64,000 nucleotides of DNA from Cutaneotrichosporon cavernicola (GCF_030864355.1 NC_083393.1:3162001-3226000); one strand, 5' to 3'. Shown: positions 11,113 to 22,923, counted from the stretch's first letter. A program made the numbers and translations. The notes: generated by a model from the sequence alone, not told the origin.

Positions 11113-11240
11113 TGAGTGAGGGTGGGATTGAGGGTGGGATTGAGGGTAGGATTGAGGGTGAGGGTGAGATTGAGGGTGAGGGTGAGGGTGAGGGTGAGAT
11201 GGAGGGTGAGAGTGAAGTGAGAGTGAGTGAAAGTGCGAGT
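11113..11240 (-). repeat. (GAGGGT)n-type imperfect tandem repeat before the oxidoreductase gene
   Basis: The plus strand carries more than ten imperfect units of GAGGGT(G/A)GGATT and GAGGGTGA. On the coding (minus) strand this reads CCCTCA-type units ending 4 nt before the ATG at 11109. Runs of GGG at regular spacing could form a G-quadruplex on the template strand. Confidence 0.8.
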
Positions 11241-11458
11241 GAGAGTGTGCGATATCAATGCCAAGTGATGTCAGCTTCTCATAGTATGACAGCATGCTCC
11301 CATGTCGTCATGAGAAGCATCTTCCAGCGCGCAGACTTAAGATGTTGATGCTCCTCGTGTTGCCGTTTGTCATCCCACCCATGAACTGTGCAACATGATC
11401 CCACAATCAGCTCGCAGCCCGGCACTACAGTACTAAAGTGATTTCAAGATGCTTTGTG

Positions 11459-11505
11459 ATGGAGAGAGGTGGAGGGAGTGGAGGGAGTGGAGGGAGTGGA
11501 GGAGA
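11459..11505 (+). repeat. GGAGGGAGT tandem repeat
   Basis: Several near-identical GGAGGGAGT units lie in mid-spacer. This is a simple-sequence repeat with no evident function. Confidence 0.7.
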
Positions 11506-12057
11506 TCTGAAGAGATCTGGAGATGAAGAGGATGCATTCCACCGCGGTGTACCGCGGCATGCGTACGTCATTCCGTCCTTCCTCGCCATGGAATCGGGCC
11601 GATTACAGTAGCACAGGCACGACAACAAGATACGACGTTGACAAACTCGCCACCTCGGGCGCGAAACTCGGTTGCTGACGGTTGATGGTTGATGACTGAT
11701 GACTGATTGCAGTGTGCTATATTTGCTGACTCTGATACCATTCCGCTTCCGCACAGGCGACGCGAGGCCCTTCCGCACAGGCGACGCGAGGCAAAGCTAA
11801 CGCCGAACCGATATTGGAGTCGAGTAATCTCTCTTCAACTGAGTGAGAAGCACGATTGATCCTCATCGCCAGCGCTACCGAACTATTTGGCGACTGATTC
11901 AGCCTTCACTTGCAGAGTGCTAATGGTTGCCCGACGCCGAGGTGCATACTGTATGACAGTAATCGAGGCCGCAGTCGAGTATAAGTACTGGACGATATGG
12001 ACAGATACCGCTATCAGAAGATCAGAACCCCTGCTGACATTCCAAACCCCTCCTGCC

Positions 12058-13766
12058 ATGTCCCTCGACAAGTCGCTTCACAGTTCTCCCCGTCGTCCGT
12101 CAGACGGCACGCTCGCATCAATCCCGAACCCGCAGAGCCATCCCGTGGGCGACTCGACGGCAGTCGACCTCACAGCACTCGACGACAAGATTGTCAAGGA
12201 CGTCGACGACGTCGTTGTCCCCGAGGACAAGAGCGATGATGAGACCTCTCCCACTCCTCCCCCCGTTGCATCTCAGCGCATGAAGTGGATCCTTCTGTTC
12301 ATCTTTTCGCTGGCCTTCTTCATCGATGGTGAGTCCCTCTTTACCCGACCTAGCCAACTCCAGTCCTCTCCTACTCGGCCTTCTTCGTCCTCACGCGCGG
12401 CATCGCCGTGGATCTCAACATCAGCTTCGAGATGCAGTCCTGGATTATCACCAGTTACGCAGTCACGTTCGCCGCCTTTCTCCTCTTCTGGGGCCGCGTA
12501 TCGGATCTCTACTCGGCAACATATGTGTTCACATACGGTTTCTTAGCCCTCGGTATCCTCAACCTCATCATTTCCTTCCTGCCGGAGAAATACTCGTTCC
12601 TTGTTATCCGCGCGCTGGCAGGAATCGCCGGAGCCGGACTCATCCCCTCGTCGTACAGGCTCATCGCACACGTCTTCGCCCCACACGAACTCGCCAAAGC
12701 ATACACTCTATACGGCATGACTGGCGGCATCTCAAATGTCATGGGCGTCATTCTGGCTGGGTTTATCGAGTACATCCCGAACGGGGGACAGATGATTGCG
12801 TGGCGCTGGTTCTTCCGCATCGTCGCCATCATCGTCATCCCATTCTCACTCCTCTCGCTCCGCCTCGTGCCGCTGCAGCACGGCGGCCTAGCTGCCGGCT
12901 CGTCTCGATGGAAGCGCCTCGACGTGGGCGGCGCATTCCTCGCCCTCGCCGCTATTATCATGCTCATCCTCGGCCTCACCCTTGGCGCCAGCCACGGATG
13001 GCGTACCGCCGGCTTCCTCGTCCCCTTCCTTCTGTCCTTTATTCTCTTCCCGACATTCTTCGTATACGAAGCTTACCTCGGGGAGGAACGTGCGATGCTC
13101 CCAGCCAAGACCTGGCGCCTCCCCAACTTTGCCCTATTCATTGTCTTCTCGCTCCAGATCTACCCGTGGTGGGGTGTCAACTTTCTCGGCTTGATCGAAA
13201 CTTGGATGAGCATCTACCACGAGCGCGCGATCGTCGCAGCCGTTCGTACCCTCCCCGAAGGCCTGGTGGCACTAGTGATCAGTGCCCTGCTGACGATGGT
13301 TCCCATCCTCGTCGCTCGTCCCCGCTGGACAGTGGCGACAGGCCAACTCTTTGGCGTGGTGGGATACATCCTCATGACGCGCCCCACCAGCCTCGTCGGC
13401 AAAGACTACTGGCGCTTCATCTTCCCAGGCATGCTTCTCGGCTCGGCAGGTAACATGGCCGCCTTCATCGGCACAAACGTCGCTATCATGACCAGCGTGC
13501 CCGCCGAGATGTCTGGTGTCACCGGCGCCGTCCTCCAGGTCGGCCTGCAACTCGGCGCTACCATCGGCTTTGCGACACAAGCGGGCCTCCTCACCGTCAA
13601 CGAGGGCGGTCTCTCCAACCCCGAGAACCTGCGTGCCAGCTTCTACTTCCAGCTCGGGTGGTGTGCGCTCTTCCTCATCATGTTCCTCGTCTTCTACCGC
13701 CCGTCCAAGGCGCAGGCTGCGTCCACTGCCGACGCCGCCGAGCAGGCGCGCCCCATGGCCCATTAG
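12058..13766 (+). CDS. MFS multidrug/proton antiporter, DHA2-type (about 14 TM)
   Basis: The model is join(12058..12328, 12364..13766), 557 aa, with a 35-nt intron. A 75-residue hydrophilic N-terminus precedes about 14 hydrophobic helices. The MFS motif A region reads FLLFWGRVSDLYSATYVF after TM2, and motif C-like residues GAGLIPSS occur in TM4/5. The central HGWRTAGFLVPFLL and the long C-terminal repeat are typical of fungal DHA2 exporters (aminotriazole-resistance/Sge1-like). Substrates are probably small organic compounds; none can be inferred. The start was chosen as the first ATG downstream of the TATA-like motif in frame with the TM region. Confidence 0.85.
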
Positions 13767-14477
13767 GACATGTTAGATTGCGAGATTGCCTCCAGATTTC
13801 CATTGTAGACTTAGAACGCCTCAATGTAGCAACTCGCTTGTATGTTGTCGCTACCATGACAGCTGTTCAGCACTGGTCAGTCACTTTGCGGGATGCTCAT
13901 GGCGAGTACGCAGGCAGCCATGACTGCCACCACGAATAGAAAAGAGTACCGCGTCAAGGTCCAGTGACGTCTGTGAACAGAGTTCACACGCGTAATCCTC
14001 ATCGTTCGGTCAAGTGGGCCTCGACCGGCAGGATGAACATTTGACCCAGTTCCGCTCGGTTACTTAACACGGCCATTGAATCGTCAAATCAGATTACATA
14101 CCATCCAAGGCTCGTGACTCTGGTCAGACGTTGAGCATGTTACTCCCGACCGGCCGCGGCCTAGTTAGTTCCCAGATGTATCTAGATCCGAGCGTAGCAG
14201 CATAAACCACTCCATTAACAGTGACAGTGGCCCCGGATATACCATGCTTTAACCGAACGACCCCGTATGGTGGATTGGTTCGAGTGGGTAAACCACTCTT
14301 GTTCTCGGTTGAGAGCCCAGCAAACCGAGGCTGGGGTATCGTGTTGCCCCGGATACGTCTGTTCTCAAGCCCACCTTGTGACTCCACTAGTCACGGGAAT
14401 GGTGAGAATCCAGCAGATATCAAAAGGGCCATGAGTCGTAACCGAATGCCCAACCCATTCATCTCCTTTCAGCAAGC
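13767..14477. promoter_or_regulatory. Upstream region of the P450 reductase gene
   Basis: This 711-bp spacer lies between two plus-strand genes. It should include the MFS terminator and the reductase promoter. Nothing else was recognised. Confidence 0.4.
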
Positions 14478-16799
14478 ATGAGCGCATCCTTCAACGCAAA
14501 GGAGCAGCAGACATCGGTGCCCGATACGGGCGACGCACCGGCATCGGGCATCAACGCCAACACGGTCGTGCTGGGCCTCTTGGTCCTCGCCGTCATCTAC
14601 TTCCTCATGCCGGGGGGTAAGAAGAACAAGGTGCCGTCGGGCCTCAATGCCGGGCAGGGACAGCGTGGCGCTGCTCCCAAAGCTGCGGCCGAGGACGACG
14701 ACGAGGATTCATGGACGGCCAAGCTCAAGAGCCAGGATAAGAAAGCCGCCGTCTTCTTCGGGTCGCAGACGGGCACAGCGCAGGAGTACGCACTCAAGTG
14801 GGCCAAGGAGGCTCGGTCCAAGTTTGGCGTGTCGTCGCTTGTGCTCGACCCCGAACAAGTCGAGTTCAACAACCTCGACCGTGTGCCGAACAGCAAGGCT
14901 GTCGTGTTCGTCATGGCGTCCTACGGTGAGGGCGAGCCAACCGACAATGCAGAGGTGAGTTTATTTCTTCTTCAACGCTAATGTAAGGCGATGATGGAAT
15001 TCCTCCTGGATGAAGATGTCCAGTTCAGCCATGGTGGTTCGCGTCTCGACAATCTCAACTACGTCATCTTTGGACTCGGCAACACGACATACGCAAAGTA
15101 CAATGAAGTTGCGCGCAAGCTCGACGCCCGGCTGGAGGAACTTGGGGCCAACCGTATCGGCGGCCGCGGTGAGGGCGACGAGATTGCCGGCTCAGAGAAG
15201 GGATACATGGAATGGAAGGAGAGGATGTGGTCCGAGTTTGCCGATCGCCTCGAACTTGAGGCAGGCGCAGGCGCAGATATTGCAGACTTTAGCGTCACCG
15301 AGATCGGGCGCGAGACGGATAACAACACGTATCTTGGCGAGCTGTCCGAGCATGCGCTCAAGGTATCGACGGGTCGCGCACCTGCCCGTGGCATCTTCGA
15401 CGCCAAGAACCCGTACCCGTCTCCCGTGATTGCGCGTGAACTGTTCGCTCTCGACGGCGAACGTAACTGCGTTCACCTCGAGTTTGATATTTCCGGCACA
15501 AACATTTCGTATTCTGCCGGCGACCACATTGCCATCTGGCCCTCCAACCCGGACATGGCTGTCGAGCGTTTCCTCAGTGTCCTGGGTCTTGCCGACAAGC
15601 GCGATGTCATTGTCGACGTCAAAGCTCTCGACCCTACCCTCGCGGCGGTCCCATTCCCGAACCCTTCCACATACGAGGCCATCTTCCGCAACTACCTTGA
15701 GCTCTCGGCGCTTGCGTCGCGCCAGACCCTCGCCACGCTCGCACAGTTCGCTCCTACTCCCCAAGCCCGCGCCATTTTGGAGAGGTGGGGATCCGACCCT
15801 GAAGTATACGACCGCGAGGTCGACAAGGCTCGTCTCCGCCCCGCTGAGGCGTTGCAACTCGCCACTGGAAACGACCCTTCTAACCCTAAAGACGCGGCTG
15901 TGTGGCCCATTCCCCTCGACCGTATCATCTCGCTCCTCCCACGCCAGAAACCGCGCTACTACTCCATCTCGTCGTCGTCCAAAATGTACCCGACCACTGT
16001 TCACGTCACGGCCGTCGTGCTGAAATACCAAACTCCCGAGTCCAAGATGCACGGCGACCAGCCTCGCTGGGTCTACGGCATGGGCTCCAACTTCCTCCAG
16101 TCTGTCCAGGAGAATCTGCGGTACGGCGACCTTGCTGGCGCCAACACGACTATCCGTCTTGAGGGCATGCCTACTCAAACGCCGACGTACCGCCTCAAGG
16201 GTCCGCGTGATGCGCATGTTCAAGGCAATGTCTTGCGCGTTCCCATCCACATTCGTCGCTCGACATTCCGCCTTCCTGCCAACACAAAGGTACCTGTGAT
16301 CATGATTGGTCCCGGCACAGGCGTCGCCCCGTTCCGCGGCTTTGTGCAGGAACGAGTGGCCATGGCCCGCTCGGCCAAGCAGCGTAAGGGCGATGCCGCC
16401 CTTGCCGACTGGGGAGACATGTTCCTCTTCTACGGCTGTCGTCGGGAGGATGAGGACTTTCTCTACCGTGACGAATGGCCGCAATACGCCGCCGAGCTCG
16501 ATGGAAAGCTCAAGATCCACACGGCATTCTCGCGCGGTCCGGAACGTAAGCCCGACGGTTCAAAGATCTACGTCCAGGACCTTATCTGGAATGCGCGCGA
16601 TGCTCTCGTCCCCGCCATCCTTCACCACGGCGCATTCATCTACATCTGCGGCGACGCCAAGAGCATGGCCAAGGAAGTCGAGCGATGCCTGGCCCAGATG
16701 CTGGCCGATTACCGCGGCGGCACCCTCGAGGCCGAGGGATACGAGGAGCTCAAAAACCTCAAGGACAAGAAGCGCTTCCAGACTGATGTCTGGTCGTAG
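14478..16799 (+). CDS. NCP1: NADPH-cytochrome P450 reductase
   Basis: This diflavin enzyme passes electrons from NADPH to ER cytochromes P450 (for example sterol 14-demethylase in ergosterol synthesis). The model is join(14478..14954, 14988..16799), 762 aa, with one 33-nt intron. An N-terminal membrane anchor (TVVLGLLVLAVIYFLM, about residues 33-48) precedes a Lys-rich linker. The FMN loop GSQTGTAQEYA lies at about residue 95, the FAD-binding RYYSISSSS at about 480 and the NADPH loop GPGTGVAPFRG at about 600. The protein ends DVWS with the conserved C-terminal Trp region. The length is slightly above the usual 680-720 because of the N-terminal Asp/Lys-rich linker. No P450 gene lies nearby. 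Confidence 0.95.
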
Positions 16800-17135
16800 G
16801 CGAGGCGCCAATCGGCGTTTTGGAAACGCACTGTATCAGTACCCCATCAATAGTTTGCATAGCCCGAGATTTGTACCGAAATGAATTCAGCGTAAACGCG
16901 AGCGGGCTGTGAGAGGGCTGGGTTTGGACCTAGGCCGTCTGCGATGTGTCAGTGTCAGTCCGCAACGTTGCAACCTCAAATGTGGCGGGCAGCCAACAAC
17001 TACTAGAACTTGAAATGTGGCGGGCCACCAATACGCTGCTCTCTTCACGAGGGGACTGGACCATCGCGGGCCTCTGAAGATGGGCCTGCACGAATCCATA
17101 TACAGTAACAATGAATCTACAACACTCTCCGCGAT
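16800..17135. other. Convergent spacer, no gene seen
   Basis: This 336-bp stretch lies between two genes facing each other and contains their 3' ends only. Confidence 0.5.
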
Positions 17136-17891
17136 TTACTTGGGCCGCTGGTCGTCGGGCGTGTCGGGCTGGTGCATGTAGTCGGCAGCGACAAACTCGG
17201 GGATGACAGACACGTGGGTAAACACGGCCTTGATGGTCGGGAGCTCCTCCATGATATTGGGCGAGTATCTGGTGTGAGCAAAGTGCCAAGTTAAGGATAT
17301 AGACATACCGGAGGACAGTGTACATCTGCGGCACAAACGCCACGTCGGCGAGTGTCAATCTATCGCCATAACAGAATTTTCCTCCCGACGTCGTCTTGAG
17401 CAATGCCTCAAGCGCTTGCATCAGCCATGACTTCAACTGGCCTTGGCCTTACCGGTGAGGTACTCTGTCGAGCACTCGTTTGCCCATGGTTCAGCCTGTC
17501 CGCCGCATGCTTTGACGCGGTTAAGTGTCCGCATGCTGAGCATGGGGAAAAGGTCTCCGCAGAGTAAAGCGATAATTGAGCGGATCTGGGCTCGAGCTTT
17601 GGGGTCTTTCGGAAGCAAGGTATTTCCCGGAGGCGCATATGTTTCGTCGAGGTATTCCATGATGGCAGTGGACTGAGCCAATGCCCATTCCCCACCATTC
17701 TCACGGATGATGAGGGTCGGCACGCTCTGACCCGCGTTCAACGCCGAGTATTCGGGACTCTTCTGCTCGCCCTTGAGCAGGTGGATGTACTTTGTATCGT
17801 GTGGGATATTGTGGATGTTCATGACGGTGCGCACGCGCGCACTGGCCGACGAGCGGAAGTACGAGTAGAGGGTGAGCTTTGTTTCGGACAT
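17136..17891 (-). CDS. MAI: Maleylacetoacetate isomerase (zeta-class glutathione S-transferase)
   Basis: The enzyme isomerises maleylacetoacetate to fumarylacetoacetate with glutathione, after homogentisate dioxygenase in tyrosine breakdown. The model is complement(join(17136..17268, 17309..17414, 17453..17891)), 225 aa. The glutathione-binding zeta motif SSASARVR lies at residues 14-21, followed by QSVPTLI and the ESTAI-type LAQSTAIMEYL. The C-terminal helical domain has YGDRLTLADVAFVPQ. The 38-nt intron with acceptor at 17415 was chosen because it gives the family spacing between the WA and ALEALL blocks; reading through meets a stop. The gene is tandem to homogentisate dioxygenase on the same strand, which supports the assignment. 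Confidence 0.9.
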
Positions 17892-18459
17892 GATGAAGTG
17901 AGGGGTTGTGGTGGGTTGTGGTGGGTTGTGGTGGGTTGTGGTGGGTTGTGGTGGGTTGTGGTGAGTCGCGTTCCAGTCGTGGTTGGTTATCAAGAGGTGT
18001 CGGCATTCCCCAAGTTCAAGGTGAGCAGAGTGGGGTGGATCGATAACCCCAGTGGGCAAATCAACCGGCAAAACCACTCTAGATACCGCGGACAAACCAA
18101 GATACTTGAACATCCATGCTCCGCAATCTCCGACGCGTGTCAGGTCATGATGGTGATGGCTGATGGCGAGCTCCGCAGACTCGGCCGGTCAGGATCAGAG
18201 TGGGGGACAATGTGCTCGACAACTCTGGCGACACTGGCGTCTCTGGCCGACACAGGGACCACGACGGCTTTCCTGGTAACGACGCAAGTGCTCTGCCGAG
18301 TCCTTGTCGACGCAGTCGAGGCGCTAATCCACTCTACACATGCTTAATACCCACAGAACCCACAGAGCAGCGACAAGTCACAAATCTACCGTAGACCTAA
18401 ACATTGACTTGACTGCATATGCCACAAACCGATACAACACTGCTACGTCCACCTTGCTT
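17892..18459 (-). promoter_or_regulatory. Spacer between MAI and HGD, including the MAI promoter
   Basis: This 568-bp stretch contains the HGD 3' end and the MAI promoter. The decamer repeat next to the MAI start is listed separately. No other gene is seen. Confidence 0.5.
17902..17961 (-). repeat. Decamer tandem repeat (CCACAACCCA on coding strand) before MAI
   Basis: Six nearly perfect copies of GTGGTGGGTT (plus strand) end about 10 nt upstream of the MAI start codon at 17891. On the mRNA sense strand the leader therefore reads (CCACAACCCA)n. Confidence 0.9.
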
Positions 18460-19897
18460 TTAAAGGTCCGAGACATTGTCGAGCCCCTGCCACGCCTTCC
18501 AGTAGTCCTGCTGGATCTTGCCACTCTCCGAGATGGCCCACTTGGTGGTAACGATCTGGTAGGCCGACTCGAACATGAAGGCCATCGAGCCCTCGCCGAC
18601 CTTGTGGGGCTTGAGCTCGGCGTTGGTAGCCTTGGTAAACGTGTCGGCGTCCGGTCCGTGTGCCGTGTTCATGTTGTGCAGCGACGCGCCGCCAGGCATA
18701 AAGCCCTCGGCCTTTGCGTCGTAGACGCCCTCAATGTTTCCCATGAACTCGGCCATGACGTTGCGGTGGAACCAGGGCGGGCGGAACGTGTTCTCGCCAA
18801 CGAGCCAACGAGGCGGGAAGATGACAAAGTCACACACGGCCGTGCCGGGCTGGTCGCCGGTCGGGGCGGTAAGGACAGTGAAGATGGATGGGTCGGGGTG
18901 GTCGTACGAGATGGTACCCATCGTGTTGAACTTGCGCAGGTCGTAGCGGTAGGGAACGTAGTTGCCAGAGTACGAGACGACGTCGTACGGCGAGTGACCC
19001 TGGTCATAGGTGAAGAGCTTGCCAACAAACTTGTTGACTACCGTGTAATCGCCCTTCTTGTTCTCGTAGGCGGCGACGGGCGACTCAAAGTCCTTGGCGT
19101 TGGCGAGGCCGTTTGAGCCGATCGGGCCAAGTTCGGGCAGCTGGAAGTGACCCTTGTAGAGTTCACAGATGAAGCCCTGCGCGCATTCCTGCGGGTTGGG
19201 GTCAACACGGTCGACGGTAAACTTGAGGCCGCGCTGGATGACGGCAATGTAGAGCGGCGAGACGGTCATCTTGCCAAACTCGGTGGTGATGAGAAGCTCT
19301 CCCTTGACAGGGACGATGAGGAAGTCGCCGTCCGAGTTGTAGAACGACTTGTTGCCCATGTTCTTGGAAAAGTTGTAAAAGTGAATCGCGATGCCGTCCT
19401 TGAGCTGCGTGTCGCCGGCACCGCCAAGAGTCACGATGCCGTCAACAAAGTCAACGTCCTCAGCACCCTCGAATGTGAGCGGGTCCCAACGGAGTTGCTG
19501 GGGCGTGGGCTCAATGTCGGGCGAGAACGGGTGGAAGCTCGAGAGCATCTTCTTGTTGCCATTGTAGGGCGAGAACGGCTGGTGCTGAACCGAAGGCCGA
19601 AGCTGTCGTCAGCTGCATACACAGAAATCCAAGCAGCGCAACTCACGCGATAAACCCAGGAGCGCTGGTTGAGGTGGCGGGGGGCGGTGAACGCAGTGCC
19701 AGAGATACACTCGGTGTACAGGCCATGGGGCGCCTTCTGGGGGTTGTTGCCAAGCTTGGGCAGCGAGTCGGGAACAGCCTGGGACTCGAAGTGGTTGCCA
19801 AAGCCGTCTGCGATGTGAGCGGGGGATGGAGCCGATCCAGCCGACACTACTTACGCTGGTACTTGAGGCCGGAGACGTCGATCTTGTCAGCGGGCAT
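18460..19897 (-). CDS. HGD: Homogentisate 1,2-dioxygenase
   Basis: This Fe(II) ring-cleaving dioxygenase converts homogentisate to maleylacetoacetate in Phe/Tyr catabolism. The model is complement(join(18460..19584, 19647..19807, 19855..19897)), 442 aa, the usual length. Diagnostic blocks are YQHGFGNHFESQAVP, SGTAFTAPRHLNQRSW, PPRWLVGENTFRPPWFHRN and GGASLHNMNTAHGPDAD. The expected iron ligands are visible as His in WFHRN (about residue 341), Glu in AEFMG (about 347) and His in TAHGPDAD (about 375). Introns are 47 and 62 nt. The next enzyme's gene, MAI, follows downstream on the same strand; fumarylacetoacetase is not in the window. Confidence 0.96.
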
Positions 19898-20966
19898 GGT
19901 GGATGGTTGGTTGGAGGTGGTGGGAAGCAAGTTGGTGCATGCGTTCCCCAGGTACTTATGGAGCGTCATGAATTGCCATGACAATGGCTTTGGACCGATG
20001 TTGAACCGAGACAGAGCCCAAAGCCCACCTTGAGAGGTACCCGTTAGAGATCATTGAGCCGAACAGAGTGACATTGCAACCACAGCCGTAACAACAGTGG
20101 CTTACCCGAGTGGGACCTCTTGGTTTCTCCGCGCTTCATCATCAAAGGTTTACCCGACCCACAGAAATCAAGAAATCAGTCTCCAGATGTCTCTTTTGTT
20201 CCATGTTGGCATGCATCCATTCATTCTCGGCCGACTCCAACTTTTGCCACCCAGAGCTTGCCCTGCACAATCAGCCATTCGTACTCGTCCCGCACTCATG
20301 CGTGCGTAAAACCGTTGATGATTCCTGTCTTGTTTCATTCGATCGACCCCACATGGCCCACTGATTCTTACTCCGCTAGGAAGAGGCGCATACCGTAACC
20401 CTCAGCGTCATGATAAGATTCCAGACCTGGAAACAACAGATTCCAGCGAGCGACGCGGCGAAAGCTGGTTGAATGCAGCACAAACAATCTGCCACTCACC
20501 ACGTATTGCGAGCCTGGACTGTGCTCAGTCTAATGCATACACTACAGCTTTGCTCTTCGACTGTGCTCTTCGACCTCACCCGCACCGAGGCAGCAGAGAC
20601 CGACGTGCCTCAGTACTGTATATTGCCAGTTCCTATCGTGTAGGTGTAGGTCTGAGCTGGGCCCAGAGATGGATGGCCGCCGTGCAAGGCCGCATGTTCT
20701 CCGGTCCATCTGGAGCGATTCGCTATCAGATAAAAAAACCATGCCACTCCCAACGAAGCGCTTATCCACGGCAGATGATCAGCGACGGAAATCCGGGTTC
20801 ACACAGGTCGCCATAAGGCTGCGCAGACGCAGACAATCTCCAGAACGGTGCGCGGCCATGGAACCGGAAATGAGTAAAGTGGACGCACGGCGAGTCGAGC
20901 TTATTTCGACACATCACCCTATGCGCCGAGGTGGACGCACTGACTCAGCCGTGTTGCAGCAGCCAA

Positions 20967-21025
20967 CCACGTGCGTCGCTTTATCCCTCCGCAGAATCCA
21001 GCCACGTGTTTTGCTTTATCCCCCC
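20967..21025 (+). promoter_or_regulatory. Imperfect direct repeat with two CACGTG boxes
   Basis: Two copies of a roughly 24-bp element start at 20967 and 21002, 35 bp apart. Each has CCACGTG, four variable bases, then GCTTTATCC and a C run. CACGTG is the bHLH (E-box) core. The spacing and the second shared block suggest duplication of a regulatory site; function is inferred. Confidence 0.5.
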
Positions 21026-21176
21026 GCGTGGGTTGGTTTTGCCGTAAAAGATGTCGTGATACAGTGCTGGAAACCTTTACATTTTCACGTAATCCCCCAT
21101 TATCAGATGGGATCCGGAGAATGGCCATCTGACCTCCGAAGGAAATCCGCAGGTGGACGCGGCCGTTCGGTAGTCG

Positions 21177-21212
21177 GGAAGGGGGCCGGGAAGGGGCCGG
21201 GAAGGGGCCCGT
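21177..21212 (+). repeat. GGGAAGGGGCC triplet repeat
   Basis: Three head-to-tail copies of an approximately 11-bp G-rich unit lie 130-170 bp upstream of the transporter start. Confidence 0.7.
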
Positions 21213-21345
21213 ACGTCTCCGCGTTGGCGGCGTGGGGATGGTGCAAAAATGGTCAGCAGAGCTGTCGTCAATGTACGGTATAAGAGAACAAGAGGGGTCC
21301 CAGATCGACACTTACAGGTCGACACTTACCAGAAAAAACCTCACC

Positions 21346-22923
21346 ATGAAGCACGGACTCATGAACCTCCTCGTCGGGTTCCCGACCTTCCTTGCATTTG
21401 GGTAAGATTTTTCTTTTGGATTGTATTCTGACGCCAGATACTCGCTCACATTTTTTGGCGGGATCATGTCCTATCCCTCCTTCTATCGGGAATATGAGAT
21501 GTTGGATACAGCAACGACAAAGGGCGCACTCAAGCGCCACAACTCGCTGCTCCAGGGTGTCGCAAACGGCATGACCAACCTCGGTGGCGCATTTGCCTGT
21601 TTGGTCGTTCTGTATTACGGAAACCGCCTCGGACGCAGGAAGATGAGTTTCATCGGCGGCGTCATTGCCATTATTGGGACCGTCATCTTCTGCACTTCGT
21701 ACTCGTTTGCCCAGATTCTCGTCTCGCGCTTCATCCAGGGGATCGGGATCGGAATTGGTATCGCTACTGTTCCCGTGTGGCAGTCGGAATTGGCGACAAC
21801 CAAGAACCGTTCGGCACACGTTATTGTCGATGGAATCATGGTCTCGGGTGGATTCATGGTCGCATCTTGGGTCACATACGGTTTCTCCAAGGCTACCACC
21901 GAGGATTCTTGGCAATGGCGCGTACCGGGTATCCTTATCGGTCTCTTCTCTCTCCCTATTGTCGGAGGGTCGTTCATGTTCCCCGAGTCGCCGCGATGGC
22001 TCGTCATGCAAGGTCGCATCGATGAGGCTCGCGAGATTTTCGAGGACATGTTCCAAGGCTCTGAAGACCCCGATATCGTCGACAATACCCTCAATGCCGC
22101 TGTCCGGGTTAACGAGACGGTCACAAATACAAAATGGACCAACCTCTTCCGCATGGGAAAGGACAAGATGGCCTGGCGCCTCTTCCTCGCCGTCACCGTC
22201 CAGTGGTTCACCCAGATGAATGGAGCCGGTATCATTACAGCCTACGCCAACCAGCTGTTTGGCGCCATTGGACTCAAACACGACACGGCCAAGATCGTCG
22301 CCTCCGTTGCCCTCACGTACAAGTTCTTCACGTGCTTTATCGCCTTTTTTGTGATTGAGCGCGTTGGCCGCCGCGCACTCTTCATCACCTCGGGCGTGGG
22401 AATGGCCGTGTCCATGTTCGTACTTGCCATCTGCGGCTCCCAGACCACCGCCACAAATCTCGCCCCAGCCTACGTCGCCATCGTGTTCGTTTTCATCTTC
22501 CTCTTCTTCCTCCCCCTCGCTTTCCTTGGCGTCAACTTCCTTTACTGCCAGGAGATCATTAGCACCCCGTTCCGCGCCCCGGCTGGCGGCATCTCTTCTG
22601 CCACTCTCTGGCTCTCCCAGTTCGTCCTTGCCCTCACCACCCCACTCTCCCTCGAAGTCCTCCAGTGGAAGACGTACATCGTCTGGGGATGTGCCAGCGC
22701 CATCATTCCGCCCGTCGTATACCTCTACTACCCAGAGACCACCAACCTCTCCATGGAGGAGCTGGAGGGCATCTGGTTCTCTCCCGGTCTTCACGGCCCT
22801 GTCAAGGAGGCCGCGCACCTCCGCGCCCTCAAGGCACAGGGTGTCACCGAAAAGTCGGTTCTGGATGGCGAAGTCTTCGCCAACGACAAGACCAGGGCAA
22901 CCGTAATGGTTGAGAATGTCTAA
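21346..22923 (+). CDS. Sugar-porter family (MFS SP) transporter, substrate unknown
   Basis: The model is join(21346..21401, 21438..22923), 513 aa, with a 36-nt intron; 12 hydrophobic helices are expected. Family marks are YYGNRLGRRKMSFIGG after TM2, GIGIGIGIATVPVWQSE (TM4), the PESPRWLVMQGRIDEA loop and ERVGRRALF after TM8. In place of the usual GYD motif of TM1 it has GYSLTFFGGI, and the PETTNLSMEELEGI tail replaces the typical PETKG. It resembles lactose/hexose permease-like fungal members, but the SP family also includes quinate and other aromatic-acid permeases. Its divergent position next to homogentisate dioxygenase makes a catabolic substrate conceivable. Substrate is not determinable. 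Confidence 0.85.

Larger units (their letters stand above)
11110..12057. promoter_or_regulatory. Divergent intergenic region with G-rich repeats and a TATA-like site
   Basis: This 948-bp region separates the oxidoreductase start from the MFS start. It contains two G-rich repeat blocks (listed separately). A TATAAG motif at 11980-11985, 73 bp before the downstream start, is a plausible TATA box for the MFS gene. The short ORFs here lack family similarity. Confidence 0.5.
19898..21345. promoter_or_regulatory. Divergent region between HGD and the SP-family transporter
   Basis: This 1.45-kb region contains no supported gene. It includes a duplicated CACGTG-containing element (20967-21025), an ATCTGATAA match on the minus strand (21100-21108), a GGGAAGGGGCC repeat (21177-21212) and a TATAAG motif (21279-21284) 62 bp before the transporter start. 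Small ORFs here have no recognisable similarity. Confidence 0.5.

Noticed and set aside
15192..16520. 442-codon open frame antisense to P450 reductase
   Set aside because: It lies fully within a well-supported diflavin reductase and has no domain.
17892..18113. Longer MAI start at 18113 through the repeat
   Set aside because: That frame runs through the decamer repeat and adds a non-homologous N-terminus; the ATG at 17891 matches the family.
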